DNA of 64,000 bases from Clavaria fumosa (lineage: Eukaryota > Basidiomycota > Agaricomycetes > Agaricales > Clavariaceae). Positions 49,504 to 61,200 of this stretch are shown piece by piece. The notes under the pieces were generated by a model. That model was given only the letters and a program-made list of their open reading frames with translations, made no database searches and was not told the origin of the DNA. The stretch lies in NCBI GenBank assembly GCA_951802425.1, contig OX637799.1, positions 2,790,001 through 2,854,000 of the forward strand. The letters are read 5' to 3'. How positions within the stretch are numbered: the stretch's first letter is position 1; each line of letters begins with the position of its first letter. Both the position numbers and the translations under genes were made by a program.

Positions 49504-51425
49504 ATGTCTGCTGCTATCACAGTCTTGCAATGGCCTCCACCCTTTTCCGACGCGGAGCTTGACGCCCTGCGTCTGTCTGCTGCAACCTATGCGCTCTCGC
49601 ACGGTCTGCTCTATTTGCCCGTTACAAACCCGACGCGGCAGATACCCAGCTCGGCAATTCATGCTCCGTTCTCGCTCCTCCCCTCCCCGTTTCCTCGGAG
49701 GCTCTTCAAGCGCGCACAGAGCCTGCAAAGGGTGTATAATGTGCTGTATGCACGCATCGCGCAGGACGAGGAGTTCTTAGACAGTGTCATGGGCGCACAT
49801 GGCGGTGCTGGATCTGTCGACGAGTTTGTCGGTCAACTTTGGACGGGATGGCGGCGGCTGAGAGACGAAGGGATCGCCCAGGTATGTCTGTTCATCTCCT
49901 CGCGTCAGGTATCAGCCTCGCCCGGGTGTTACGCCACGGCCTGTAACAGGCCGAGCCATTCCGTTTTTGACGCTCCAAGCCAGCGCAACCCAGGGCTTCC
50001 GCTACTTGGAGTCCTGTCGAATCTCTCCTTGACGTACAACGGTGACTGACTTCTGTTCAGCCGCTCCAGCTAGGTCTATTCCGATCAGACTACATGATTC
50101 ACGCGCCTCCCGATGCAGCCCCGTCGCTAAAGCAAGTCGAGTTCAATACCATTTCATCCTCATTTGGGCCGCTCTCAGAACGCACTGCAGCCATGCACAG
50201 GTGCGCCATGACACGAGCGTATGTCACAGTGCTTTATAACGGACTGATTCTCTTAGGTACTTGTGTGCGTCAACTGGCTATTTTAGTCGCTCGCCATCCC
50301 TTGTGCCAGCCAATTTCCCGCCGAACAACTCGACTTCAGGCCTAGTTGAAGGATTAGCAGCAGCTCACAAAGCGTATGGTAATCCAAAGTAACGTCTAGT
50401 CCTACTCAACTCACTATGCTTGCCTTTAAAATTCTCCCAAGGGCCTGTATCCTTTTTGTGATGCAATCGGGCGAACGCAATGTATTTGATCAACGTTGGC
50501 TTGACTACGAGCTACAAGAGAAGTGCTGGTCCTTCTTCGTCTACGTCCGAATCCCTCCTCACACCCGTCCTGTGTTAGACATTCAATACACGTTGTGCTT
50601 CAGACGTTCGATGCGTTGGCACACTCGGCGACCATCGATCCCACCACAAAGGCACTACTCGTCAGTCCGTCTCCTGCTGTCGGCCATTCACATGTGCCGC
50701 TTGAGGTGTCCACAATCTACTTCCGGGCTGGCTATACACCAACAGACTTCCCTACACCCTCGCACTATGCGACGCGCATTCTCCTTGAGCAGTCCCGGGC
50801 GATAAAGTGTCCTTCCATACCGCTGCAGTTGGCAGGTGGGAAGAAGGTACAGCAAGTGCTCACCCAGCCTGGGATGCTGGAACGATTCCTATGTGACGAG
50901 CGGCGATGGGGACCGAGTGAGTTCAGCGCAGCGAATATTAAAGACCTTAGGGAGTCTTGGATGGAGATGTGGGGACTGGACGACGAAGGGAGCGAGCCTG
51001 ACAAGGATGGCACGGCGAGAGCACGAAGCCGAGCGACAGAATTGGTCCTCAAGCCGCAACGCGAGGGGGGCGGGAATAACGTCTACAAGGAATCGATCCC
51101 CGCGTTTCTTGAGTCTCTCTCACCGAAGGAACGTGCGGCGTGGATTGCAATGGAGCTGATTACGCCACCGAGCGGGATACAGAACTATCTTGTGCGTGCT
51201 GACCGAGCGGTTGGTGGACCTGTGAAAGCGGACGTGATCAGCGAGGTAGGAATTTTCGGCTGGGCGCTATTTGGGGGAGAGGGCGCGCGGGTGGTGAGGG
51301 AGGCGGAGGCGGGGTGGTTGGTTCGGACAAAGGCCCGGGAGAGCAACGAAGGGGGCGTGGCCGCCGGATATTCTGTGCTGGACTCCCTCGTATTGGTGGA
51401 CGACATTGCAACCGCACGCAATTAG
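49504..51425 (+). CDS. GSH2: Glutathione synthetase (eukaryotic type)
   Basis: Joins gamma-glutamylcysteine and glycine with ATP, the second step of glutathione synthesis in the cytosol. Five exons, 49504-49881, 50061-50200, 50257-50388, 50442-50522, 50579-51425, give 525 residues. Conserved blocks: RSDYMIHA, KQVEFNTISSSFG, ILFVMQSGERNVFDQRWLDY, VSTIYFRAGYTP, the ATP-grasp glycine loop LVLKPQREGGGNNVY near residue 400, WIAMELITPP, and the C-terminal SVLDSLVLVDD. The ATG at 49504 gives the usual short N-terminus. Intron 3 must start at GTAACG (50389): an earlier GTAATC at 50379 breaks the frame, whereas this joint restores AYGNPKACILF. Its last 83 bp were copied downstream with the tandem duplication of the next gene. 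Confidence 0.95.
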
Positions 51426-53262
51426 AGAATCATGGGAGCTAGAGTGTCCATAATGTATCTTCTTAGATCTTAGATGCAATTTGCACATGTGTGGTATCAT
51501 ACAGGGTTGTCCGCTCTATCATCAAGACGATGAGCAACGACTCGCAGTACCAACCCCTGCCGGCGCACAACGCTGACGAAGAATCGCACCCGCTGGTCGA
51601 ACCGGCAGCGCAAGGTAGCAACGACAACGTCACTAGAACGAGGAGGAGGTTCAAGCTCGGCATACGGAGGAGGAGGGTCTTCCAAATCACCGCGGTTGTG
51701 CTCTTGGTGACTTTCCTATTCTTCGGCGTGCGTCTTTACCTCGATGCAAAGTACTACGACCCTGCATGGGACACACCCTGCTCGAGTGATAACCTGCCCG
51801 AGCATTATGTTCTGCCGTCAGGGGACAAGATCCCATCTCTTGCGCTGGGTAAGGGTTAGCTTCCTCTTGTGTCATCGTAGTGCTGATAAGCTACCCATGC
51901 GTAGGCGTCGGGGCAGCCAGCACATGGTGGGTCGGGGCTGCCGTGAAGGCAGCACTCAAGGCAGGATATCGCCACATTGACGGCGCCTGGATCTACGGCG
52001 TATGAGCTTTTTCCCTTCTTCCCATGGTGTCGGTCTGTTTCGCGGCCCGTTTTGACTCCAAGATGGATGCTGGCAGAACGAAGCTGAAGTTGGGCAGGCA
52101 GTCAAGGAGAGCGGAGTTGCGCGGGAGGAAGTCTGGCTGACGTCCAAGGTGACACTGACCTCAACTCCGTCAGTTTCGCAGCGCTCATGCCCCCCTTCAG
52201 CTGTGGAATAACTTCCATGCCCCTGAAGACATCGAACGTGTCCTCGATGAGACCCTCGCTAAGCTAGGGACGAGCTATATAGACCTGTACCTCATCCATT
52301 GGTATGGGTACCTTTCTTACGTTGTTATTCATTATGAAAACCTGGCGCTTCGCAGGCCAATCGCGTTTGAGAAAGGCTCGGATAACGTCAATAAAGCACT
52401 CACGGATGACCCGTACCCCACCTGGAAGAAGCTTGAAGAATTAGTGGCGAAGAAGAAGATCAGGAACATTGGCCTTAGCAAGTGCGTTTTCACTCTGACA
52501 TTTTTGTCAGCACGTCTTGAGGACCATTTATATACAGCTTTAACATTCGAAGGTTTGTTGAAGACTTTGGAAGTTTAGAGTATACTCAAGTGTCTCATGA
52601 GCAGGATTCAGAACCTGACCGCCAATCCACTCAAAATCCAACCAGCAATCAATCAGGTTGAGCTTAGCTATTGGAACCCTCAACCCGATCTACTCAAGGT
52701 CTTCCAAGAGCCATTACCTTTGTATTACTCTGACTTCTCCATTTGTAGTGGTCTAAGGAGCATAACATGCTGCTCGAAGCGTATTCGCCATTGGGTGGCA
52801 GCTCGCAAGTCCGAGAGACTCTCTCATTGCCGGAAGTAGGTTCCTTAGAGCAATCGTATTGTTTGAGTAATTTATTTGTCAATCTAGGTGAAGGATATTG
52901 CACAACAATTGGGCATGACACCAGCGCAGGTGAACATTGCCTGGCTCATCCAACGTGGCGTGAGTCTGGATATCTTTACTTTGACGATTTCCCTAACAAA
53001 TTATTTAAGTCTGTCGCCCTTCCCAAGACTACCACACCGTCCCGCGTGCGAGAGAATTGTCATTTGCGCGCGCTTCCCGACGCGTTATATGAGCGGTTGG
53101 AGTCGGCTGCACAGTCGCACAAACCTATGAGGGTCAACAACCCCAGTGGCGGATGGAAATTGGGTTACGATATATTTGACGATTGAAGAGGATCTTGTAC
53201 GAGAACGATGATGTACAGACACTTTCTGCCAGTCCTGTTGAGAATAAGAACTTTCGTGTATT
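51339..53262. repeat. Tandem duplication unit 1 (GSH2 tail + aldo-keto reductase)
   Basis: About 1.9 kb, repeated at 53391-55290. The left breakpoint lies inside the last exon of GSH2, the right one in the 3' flank of the aldo-keto reductase. Confidence 0.85.
51530..53186 (+). CDS. Membrane-anchored aldo-keto reductase, tandem copy 1
   Basis: NADPH-dependent carbonyl reductase family; substrate unknown. Ten exons: 51530-51848, 51905-51999, 52077-52148, 52201-52301, 52356-52481, 52538-52552, 52605-52698, 52749-52835, 52888-52959, 53010-53186; 385 residues. An N-terminal acidic segment is followed by basic residues and one helix (ITAVVLLVTFLFFGVRLYL, about 50-68), so a type II anchor with the enzyme on the lumenal or outer side. 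The catalytic tetrad is present: Asp and Tyr in RHIDGAWIYG, Lys in LTSK, His in LIHW. NQVELSYWNPQPDL and LLEAYSPLGG follow. The sixth exon is only 15 nt; it supplies FNIR of the conserved SNFNIRRIQNL. In this copy the usual Trp of the GVW motif after exon 1 is lost (GVGAASTWW). Confidence 0.85.
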
Positions 53263-53390
53263 ATTGACGGTCCCTATTTCATGCCCATGAACTGGAGTTT
53301 TCCAAATCTCCTTTGCCCAAACCGCAGCAACGCTCGCGTTGCAAAGGCTGTTGAAGAACTCTCTAAATGGGTTATCATGTCTCCAGTAAG

Positions 53391-53473
53391 AGAGCAACGA
53401 TGGGGGCGTGGCCGCTGGATATTCTGTACTGGACCTTGTTTTGGTGGACGATATTGCAACCGCACGCAATTAG
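53391..53473 (+). pseudogene. Duplicated 3' end of GSH2
   Basis: Matches 51339-51425, the last 29 codons of GSH2 including the stop, with one codon deleted and mostly silent changes. It lies just upstream of the second aldo-keto reductase. No ATP-grasp core; a by-product of the tandem duplication. Confidence 0.85.
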
Positions 53474-53567
53474 AAGCTGGAGTGTCCATAATGTATATTC
53501 TTAGATCTTAGATGCAATCTGCACAAGTGTGGTATCATACAGGGTTGTCCGCTCTATCATCAAGACG

Positions 53568-55217
53568 ATGAGCAACGACCCGCAATATGAGCCCCTGCCG
53601 GCGCACAACGCTGACGAAGAATCGCAGCCGCTGGTCGAACCGGCAGCGCAAGGCAGCGACGATAACGTCACTAGAGCGAGGAGGTTCAAGCTCGGCATAC
53701 GGAGGAGGGTCTTCCAAATCACCGCGGTTGTGCTCTTGGCGACTTTCCTATTCTTCGGCGTATATCTTTACCTTTACCTTGATGCAAAGTCACGGCCTCC
53801 ACCCAAGTACGATGACCCTGCATGGGACACACCCTGCTCAAGTGGTCACCTACCCGAGCACTATGTTCTGCCGTCAGGGGACAAGATCCCATCTCTTGCG
53901 CTGGGTAAGGGTTAGCTTCCTCTTGTGTCATAGTAGTACTGATAAGCTACCCGTGCGTAGGCGTCTGGTTAGCCAGCAAATTGAAGGTCGGGACTGCCGT
54001 GAAGGCAGCACTCAAGGCAGGGTATCGACACATTGATGGCGCCTGGATCTACGGTGTATGAACGTTTTCCACGCTGTCATTAAGTCCTGTTCTGACGGAT
54101 GCTGGTAGAACGAAGCTGAAGTTGGGCAGGCAGTCAAGGAGAGCGGAGTTGCGCGGGAGGAAATCTGGCTGACGTCCAAGGTGACATTGACCTCAACTCC
54201 ATCAGTTTCGCAGCGCTCATGTCCTCCTTCAGCTGTGGAATGACTTCCATGCCCCTGAAGACATCGAACCTATCCTCGATGACACCCTCGCTAAGCTAGG
54301 AACGAGCTATATAGACCTGTACCTTATCCATTGGTATGTGTACCTTTCTTACGTTGTTATCCATTATGAAAACCTAGTGCTTCGCAGGCCAATCGCGTTT
54401 GAGAAAAACTCGCAGAAAGTCAATAAAGCACTCACGGATGACCCGTATCCCACCTGGAAGAAGCTTGAAGAATTGGTGGTGAAAGGGAAGATCAGGAACA
54501 TTGGCCTTAGCAAGTGCGTTTTCACTCTGACATTTTTGTCAGCACGTCTTGAGGACCATTTATATACAGCTTTAACATTCGAAGGTTTGTTGAGGACTTT
54601 GAAAGTTAAGAATATATTCAAGTGTCTCATGAGCAGGATTCAGAATCTGACCGCCAATCCACTCAAAATCCAACCAGCAATCAATCAGGTTGAGCTTAGC
54701 TATTGGAACCCTCAACCAGATCTACTCAAGGTCTTCCAAGAGCCATTACCTTTGTATTACTCTGACTTCTCCATTTGTAGTGGTCTAAGGAGCATAACAT
54801 GCTACTCGAAGCGTATTCGCCATTGGGTGGCAGCTCGCATGTACGAGAAACTCTCTCATTGCCGGAGGTAGGTTCCTTAGAGCAATCATATTGCTTGAGT
54901 AGTTTATTTGTGAATCTAGGTGAAGGATATTGCACAACAATTGGGCATGACACCAGCGCAGGTAAACATTGCCTGGCTCATCCAACGTGGCGTGAGTCTG
55001 GTATCTTTACTTTGACAATTTCCCTAACAAATTATTTAAGTCTGTTGCCCTTCCAAAAACTACCACACCGTCCCGCGTGCGAGAGAATTGTCATTTGCGC
55101 GCGCTTCCCGACGCATTATTTGAGCGGCTGGAGTTGGCCGCACAGTCGCACAAACCTATGAGGGTCAGCAACCCTAGTGGCGCATGGAAATTGGGTTACG
55201 ATGTATTTGACGATTGA
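53568..55217 (+). CDS. Membrane-anchored aldo-keto reductase, tandem copy 2
   Basis: Exons 53568-53904, 53961-54055, 54109-54180, 54233-54333, 54388-54513, 54570-54584, 54637-54730, 54781-54867, 54920-54991, 55041-55217 give 391 residues, with the same ten-exon plan as copy 1, including the 15-nt sixth exon. The helix (ITAVVLLATFLFFGVYLYLY) and the catalytic tetrad (RHIDGAWIYG, LTSK, LIHW) are intact. Here the GVW motif is normal (ALGVWLAS), so this copy is nearer to the family consensus and may be the more ancestral one. Six residues are added behind the helix compared with copy 1. Both copies are fully open, so both may be active. Confidence 0.85.
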
Positions 55218-55396
55218 AATGGATTTTGTACAAAAACGAACCGTACAGACACTTTCTGCCAGTGTTGAGAACAAATATACACGTTGGGATTGACAGTCGC
55301 TAGCTCATGACCCTGCGCTCACCGTGGCTGAACGTGACAGTGTAACCGTTGTTTGTTTTGCAAGCTTTATCCAAACAATCCATCTCGAAAAAAGTC

Positions 55397-58122
55397 ATGG
55401 ATGGTCGCGCTCCGCGGTGCGTTCCTCCTCCACAAAAGTAGCGTTCGTATAGCTGACCAAAGGTATAGTATTAAAAATCGCGCCCCCGCTGCGGTCCAAG
55501 TAAGATGATTCATCTAGTCATGGCGTTCGATTGATATACACCGACTACGCTAGGTCACCGCTGAGCAGCTCTTGCGCGAGGCACAAGAACGCCAAGAAAC
55601 AGCTTTCCGTGCACCTAAACAGCGTGTCGAAGATTTTGAAGAGCTTGATGAGTACAGGGGTCGCAAACGGAAGGAATTTGAGGAACGCATCCGAAGAACT
55701 CGCGGCAGCATGCACGTTCCACTTGGCGATTCTCCTATCACTGTGGCGCTCAACGATTCCACAGAAAGGAATGGCTTCAATACGCCAGCTGGGAAGCATC
55801 TCAGAACGAGTTTGCGCGGTCACGCTCGGTCTATGAGCGTGCCCTCGATGTTGACCCCCGTGCTGTGCAGCTCTGGCTGTCCTACACCGAAATGGAGTTG
55901 AAGTCCCGCAATGTGCAGCATTCGCGAAATCTCTTTGACCGTGCCGTCACACTGCTACCACGCATTGACCAGCTATGGTATAAGTATGTGTATCTCGAGG
56001 AGCTGCTTGGTAATGTCGCCGGAGCGCGCCAAGTATTCGAGCGCTGGATGATGTGGGAGCCGGACGACAAGGCTTGGAGCGCGTACATCAAGATGGAGGA
56101 GCGTTACAACGAGCACGATCGTGCTTCGGCGATATACGAACGATGGATCGCCGTACGCCCTGAACCTCGCGTCTGGGTGAAGTGGGGAAAGTTTGAAGAG
56201 GAGAGAGGTAAGATTGACAAGGCCAGGGGGGTGTTTCAGACTGCGTTGGAGTTCTTTGGGGACGAGGAGCAGCAAGTAGAGAAGGCGCAGGCGGTGTTCA
56301 ACGCATTTGCAAAAATGGAAACGAGATTAAAGGAATATGAACGATCAAGGGTGATTTACAAAGTGAGTCCTAATGTACTTCTTCCGTTTCCAATACTGAA
56401 GGTTATTTCCAGTTTGCCTTAGCCCGTGTTCCTCGTTCAAAATCTACGGCGCTGTATAACGCCTACACAAAATTTGAGAAGCAACACGGCACGACCGTCA
56501 CGCTTTCTGCTACAGTACTCGGTAAACGGCGTATTCAGTACGAAGAAGAGCTGGCGCACGATGGGCGCAACTATGACGTTTGGTTTGAATATTCCAGACT
56601 AGAGGAAGGCGCACTGAGGGAAATCAGAGAGGGTGCAATTGATGGGGACGGCGCAGACGAAGAGGCAAAAGCTGTCGAGAGGGTACGGGAAGTCTACGAG
56701 CGGGCTGTGGCACAAGTGCCCCCTGGGGCTGAGAAACGCTACTGGCGGAGGTATATCTACTTATGGCTGAACTACGCTCTCTTTGAAGAAATAGACATGA
56801 AGGTCTGTGCCTCCATATCCGTTCCTTCTGTTCACGCTATTTGAACTTCAGAGACACTAGGACTACGACCGTGCCCGTCAAGTGTACCAGACGGCTCTCT
56901 CGCTGGTTCCTCATAAACAGTTCACCTTTGCTAAGCTTTGGCTTCTCTTTGCACAATTTGAGGTGCGAAAGCTCAACCTTCCTGCCGCCCGAAAGATCTT
57001 GGGTAATGCCATCGGGATGTGTCCCAAGGAGAGGTTGTTCAAAGGCTACATCCAATTGGAATTTGATGTTCGTACCATTATTTTGTTCTGCATTTCTTCG
57101 CTTACATTTCAAACAGCTACGCGAGTTCGACAGAGTCCGAAAACTGTACGAGAAATACCTAGAGGCATGCTACCCTCAATCTTCTCTTGCCATTTCAGGC
57201 GCCATTGACTTGTTTTCAGTACGACCCTTCCAACTCGGCGGCGTGGGTTCGTTACGCGCAGTTGGAAGCGCTTTTGGCAGATTTGACTCGAGCACGCGCC
57301 ATTTACGAGCTCGGGATAAGTCAACCCCTGTTATCGATGCCGGAGATACTCTGGACGTCGTTCATCTCGTTTGAAGTGGGTGAGGGCGAGCGAGAGCGTG
57401 CACGGGCATTGTACGAACGCCTCATTTCATTGAGCGGACATGTCAAAGTTTGGATTTCGTATGCGACATTCGAGGCTGAGCCAATTAGGGTGAAGAGAGA
57501 GGAGAGAGAGGAGGACGAGGAGGACGAGGAAGACGAGAGCACATGGAAAAGGGTCGAAGGTGATGTTGAGAAGGCAAGAGAGGTCTTCAACAGGGGATAC
57601 AGGGATCTCAAGAACAAAGGCGTGGTTGACGACGTCCGTATCTTCGTTCATGCTAACCCTCTTCTTCACTTACGCTTGTGGCTTGGCAGCGGGTCGCTTT
57701 GCTAGAAATATGGAAGAACTTCGAGAGTTCTCATGGTTCTCCTGAAGATGTAGCCAAGGTTCAAGGTATGATGCCGATCAAGACAAAGCGTAGACACATC
57801 GACCCCGAGTCTGGTCAAATGGTTGAAGGTGCGTCCCTCGAATCTTCATGCAATCATATCTGCTCATGGCGAAAATTCTTTAGACTGGGAATTGGTCTTT
57901 GCGGATGACGAGCGCGATGCAAATCCGAGCACATTCAAGTTCCTGCAGATGGCGCACGCCTGGAAGGCCTCGCAAGCTAAGAAGACTGGGTCAGGGACTG
58001 CCCCGTTGTCAGGTTTTACTACTGCAACAACGGAGCCTCAGCAGGCGACTTCACCAACTGTAGCAGAGGCAGTGGTAACGGAAGCCGCCCATACCGTGGC
58101 TAGTTCAGACAATGGGGACTGA
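55397..58122 (+). CDS. CLF1: Pre-mRNA-splicing factor CLF1 / Crooked neck (HAT-repeat protein)
   Basis: Scaffold of the Prp19 (NTC) complex in the spliceosome. Ten exons: 55397-55416, 55469-55499, 55554-55711, 55765-56362, 56413-56802, 56861-57067, 57117-57164, 57220-57633, 57690-57828, 57884-58122; 747 residues, normal length. It starts [17 protein letters not shown], then [14 protein letters not shown] and [21 protein letters not shown] solenoid of HAT repeats fills the rest (examples [55 protein letters not shown]). An acidic/basic insert (EDEEDEEDE) sits in a late repeat. Two introns need GC donors: after exon 3 (GCACGT, 55712) and after exon 7 (GCATGC, 57165); no GT is available and conserved sequence fixes both joints. 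Confidence 0.93.
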
Positions 58123-58196
58123 AGATATTCTGTTGTAATCTATTATTATTATTACAATTTGTAGCATCCACTACCCAATTTTGGATCACGTCACGA

Positions 58197-58206
58197 TTCA
58201 CGTGAA
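58197..58206. promoter_or_regulatory. Palindromic CACGTG box upstream of RTC1
   Basis: TTCACGTGAA, 73 bp before the RTC1 start codon in the 156-bp gap behind CLF1. Same core as at 45075-45084. Regulatory role is inference. Confidence 0.35.
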
Positions 58207-58278
58207 TTGGCAGGCTAGAGTACTGTACCTTGGGTCTCAGTCCCGTTTCATGCCTAAGTTCAGCTGCCTCACCGTCCT

Positions 58279-61200
58279 ATGACTATTTTTGATCTCTATA
58301 CAGATGCTAGAACGCATGGCTATGATGGTCCTTCACGCACAGTTCGTTTGGCTCGTGTGGCGACCAGTGGTGGAGGTGGGGCGATCTCTAAGAGCGAAGA
58401 TGGCACTCGATGTGTCGTGGCAGGCAAAGAATGTGCGTGGCTTGCATTTTCCTAGTTTCCATTTCTTCCGCTCACGCGTCTCTGTAATAGCGTTAAGGAT
58501 TCTGCGATTGTCAGAACCTCCGGCTAGTCATGAACCTGACCACAAGTTTGCTGTCGGAAAGGGTGGCCATAGAATCGATGCCTCTCGCAATTTCTGGGAA
58601 GGAAGCGGGTTGAAGATCGACAGTGCTAGCACGGACGTCGCATGGTGCCACGGCAGTATGGATGATCTCATCCTATCCTTTTCACTCAACTCATGAACAG
58701 AGCTTAGCGTTCAACAGCAAGATCCTGACTAGTGCCCGTAACGGTGGTATTATTATGTGGGATCTCAATAAAACCGGGCCGACGAAGTACGGTCAGCTGT
58801 GATATTACCATTACGTCGTTGATCATGGTTTTATCAATGTTCCCTTAGAACGCAAGACCAAAGACCATATCCGCTCCATACAAAAAATGTCATACTCACC
58901 TATCCTCCCGCATTATTGCGTCACGGGCTCTGCTGACGGTGATATTCGCGTTTGGGTCAGTAAATGATGATATATGGGTATGTTGATCCAACGTATCTAT
59001 GACATGACAGGATCTTCGAGCCATGGACAAATCCATTCAGCGTATCAGGCACCCAGACTCTGTGCGGAGCGTGGTTCTCTCGCGTATACCTTGGAAACCG
59101 CTGCAAGTTATTGTCGGGCTGGACAACGGTAGCATCTTCCGGTGAGTTACCTCTTTTTTTCTTTTTTTCCTTCCTTCAACTTCTCAAGTATGTCCTACCA
59201 CAAGATGGGATTTGTATATGGGCCAGCGTGGCCGTCTTGACCGCCGCGCAGCCGCGCATCGCGGGCCCGTCCTTGCGCTCGACTGGTGCACGGGTGTGAA
59301 AAACCAGGTCACAGATGATCATGTAGGGTCAGTTGGATCTGGGGGTGGGTGGCTTGCGAGCGGCGGCCTTGATCGATGTGTTAAGATTTGGGACCTATCT
59401 GTTCCCGACTCAGCTATTCCACACAAGCCTACCTACACATTGCACCCTGCATTTCCCGTGAGGCGTGTGCAATGGAGGCCCGAGTATGGTTGCGAACTTG
59501 TGGTCGTCTCCAACGTGGGATCGTCAGTAGGTTCCAATCAGGACCTCACGGCTGAGGGGACGAGAGAGAGGGATCAAGTTGGGCGGAGGCAGGGAGAAGA
59601 GAATGACAACGATCTCAAAAGGGTCACTCCTGGTGATGCGCTAGAAATTTGGGATGTCAGAAGAGCGTGGGTCGCTAAATGGGCGGTCTCAGGATCTGCA
59701 ACTGAAGGTGGTACAACAGGTAAAAGAAGCCCATTTATCGTCCTCCGTCTACTGATCACCTCCTAGATGTCGCGTTCGCCGACGCGCAAGCGATATGGGC
59801 ACAACACTCTTCCGGGACATTTTCGCAATTCGATCTCCGTGAATGTGTCAAACCTCTAGACGCGATTCCTCGTAGCGCGCTCACCTGGGATCCTTCAGGT
59901 GCTTTCGTTTTTGCTTCGGATGATCCCAAGCCATGGGAGATCCCATACGATGACATGTGTGTACTATGTTGTTGTTCTTTACATTGGTCTCATTTGTGAT
60001 AGCAATCCGAGGGATGGGCGCCCAAACGATCCTCACAAGCGACTCGGAGACAGTCTCTATGTACCAAGCACTCAATTTCTCGGGAAATATGCGTCTGACA
60101 ATCTGGAAGACGATTCAATCGCGTTCAAGCAGCTTGCAAAAGAGTACATCTTCGAAGGGGACAATCGCTCCGATATTTGTTCTCGCAATGCAGATGTGAG
60201 TGGCTTTTCTATCTCAACACCAGCAGCTTACTGAGCTGTCCTAGATCGCGTTCCGGGCGGGCAAACCTCATGCTGCCCAAGTATGGTTGCTCCTAGCTTC
60301 GCTTCTCTCCGGACTACCCTCCTTACTGGCCCAATCGCCACCCAAATCTCTCAAGTCACCGCGTCTCTCCCTTGCTCCACCCACATCCTACACTTTCCCA
60401 CCGCGATACAGCCGATCGCTCTCGTCGGAGAAAGCCAGACATATCAATACCCCCAGCTCATCTCGTCGGGTCACCCCCACTTCATCTGCATCCGCATCAC
60501 CTCACCGCCCAGCCGTCTCTTTGCCCTCGATCGCGCAGATAGCGCGTGGCCAGTCCGTCTTTTCACGTCGCGACTCGCGGGATGTAAGCTCAGTTCGGCA
60601 TCCGTCCAGTTCGACATATCGAAGTGCATCTGTTTCGACTACCAGCACGACGCGGGCGACCACTGCGAGCCCAAGTGACAATAGTTCAAGGCTTAGCCTA
60701 CGGCATGTGGGCGATGGGGCCCTAGACGACTCAGATTCCAGTGGGGGTGAGAGCCGGCGTGAAGGAGATGAAGATGAGCCGTCGAATTCGCATATGCCAC
60801 TCCAAAGAATGGCGCCACCCCATCCCAGCCCCCTCTCGAGAGTGGGCTGGAACGATAGCGACGATTATGACGAGGAAGGCGAACACGAGGATGAGGACGA
60901 GGATGACGAAGACGACGATCAGGCGCGCTCTCCTTGCTCCACAGACGCAGAGGACGGCACTGATCGCGAACGAAATGGCCGTCTGCGCCGCCACTCGCGC
61001 AAGCCGCGTAAGACGAAGATGAGGTTAAAGGCTCGGAGTCGCGGGTCCATCGTTGCGTCACTTCCTATTCCTGGGCTGCTGCGCCAGGAAAGCCAGATGA
61101 GCTTGCGCACCGTGACGGCAGAGGGGTCTCGTAATCCCAGTCTTGACCAATTGAACGAACCCCAGTTGCGAAGAGGCAGCGTTGACGTTCTTAGAGACGC

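Larger units (their letters stand above)
53391..55290. repeat. Tandem duplication unit 2 (GSH2 tail + aldo-keto reductase)
   Basis: Partner of 51339-53262. The two units are separated by about 130 bp of unique sequence. Confidence 0.85.
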
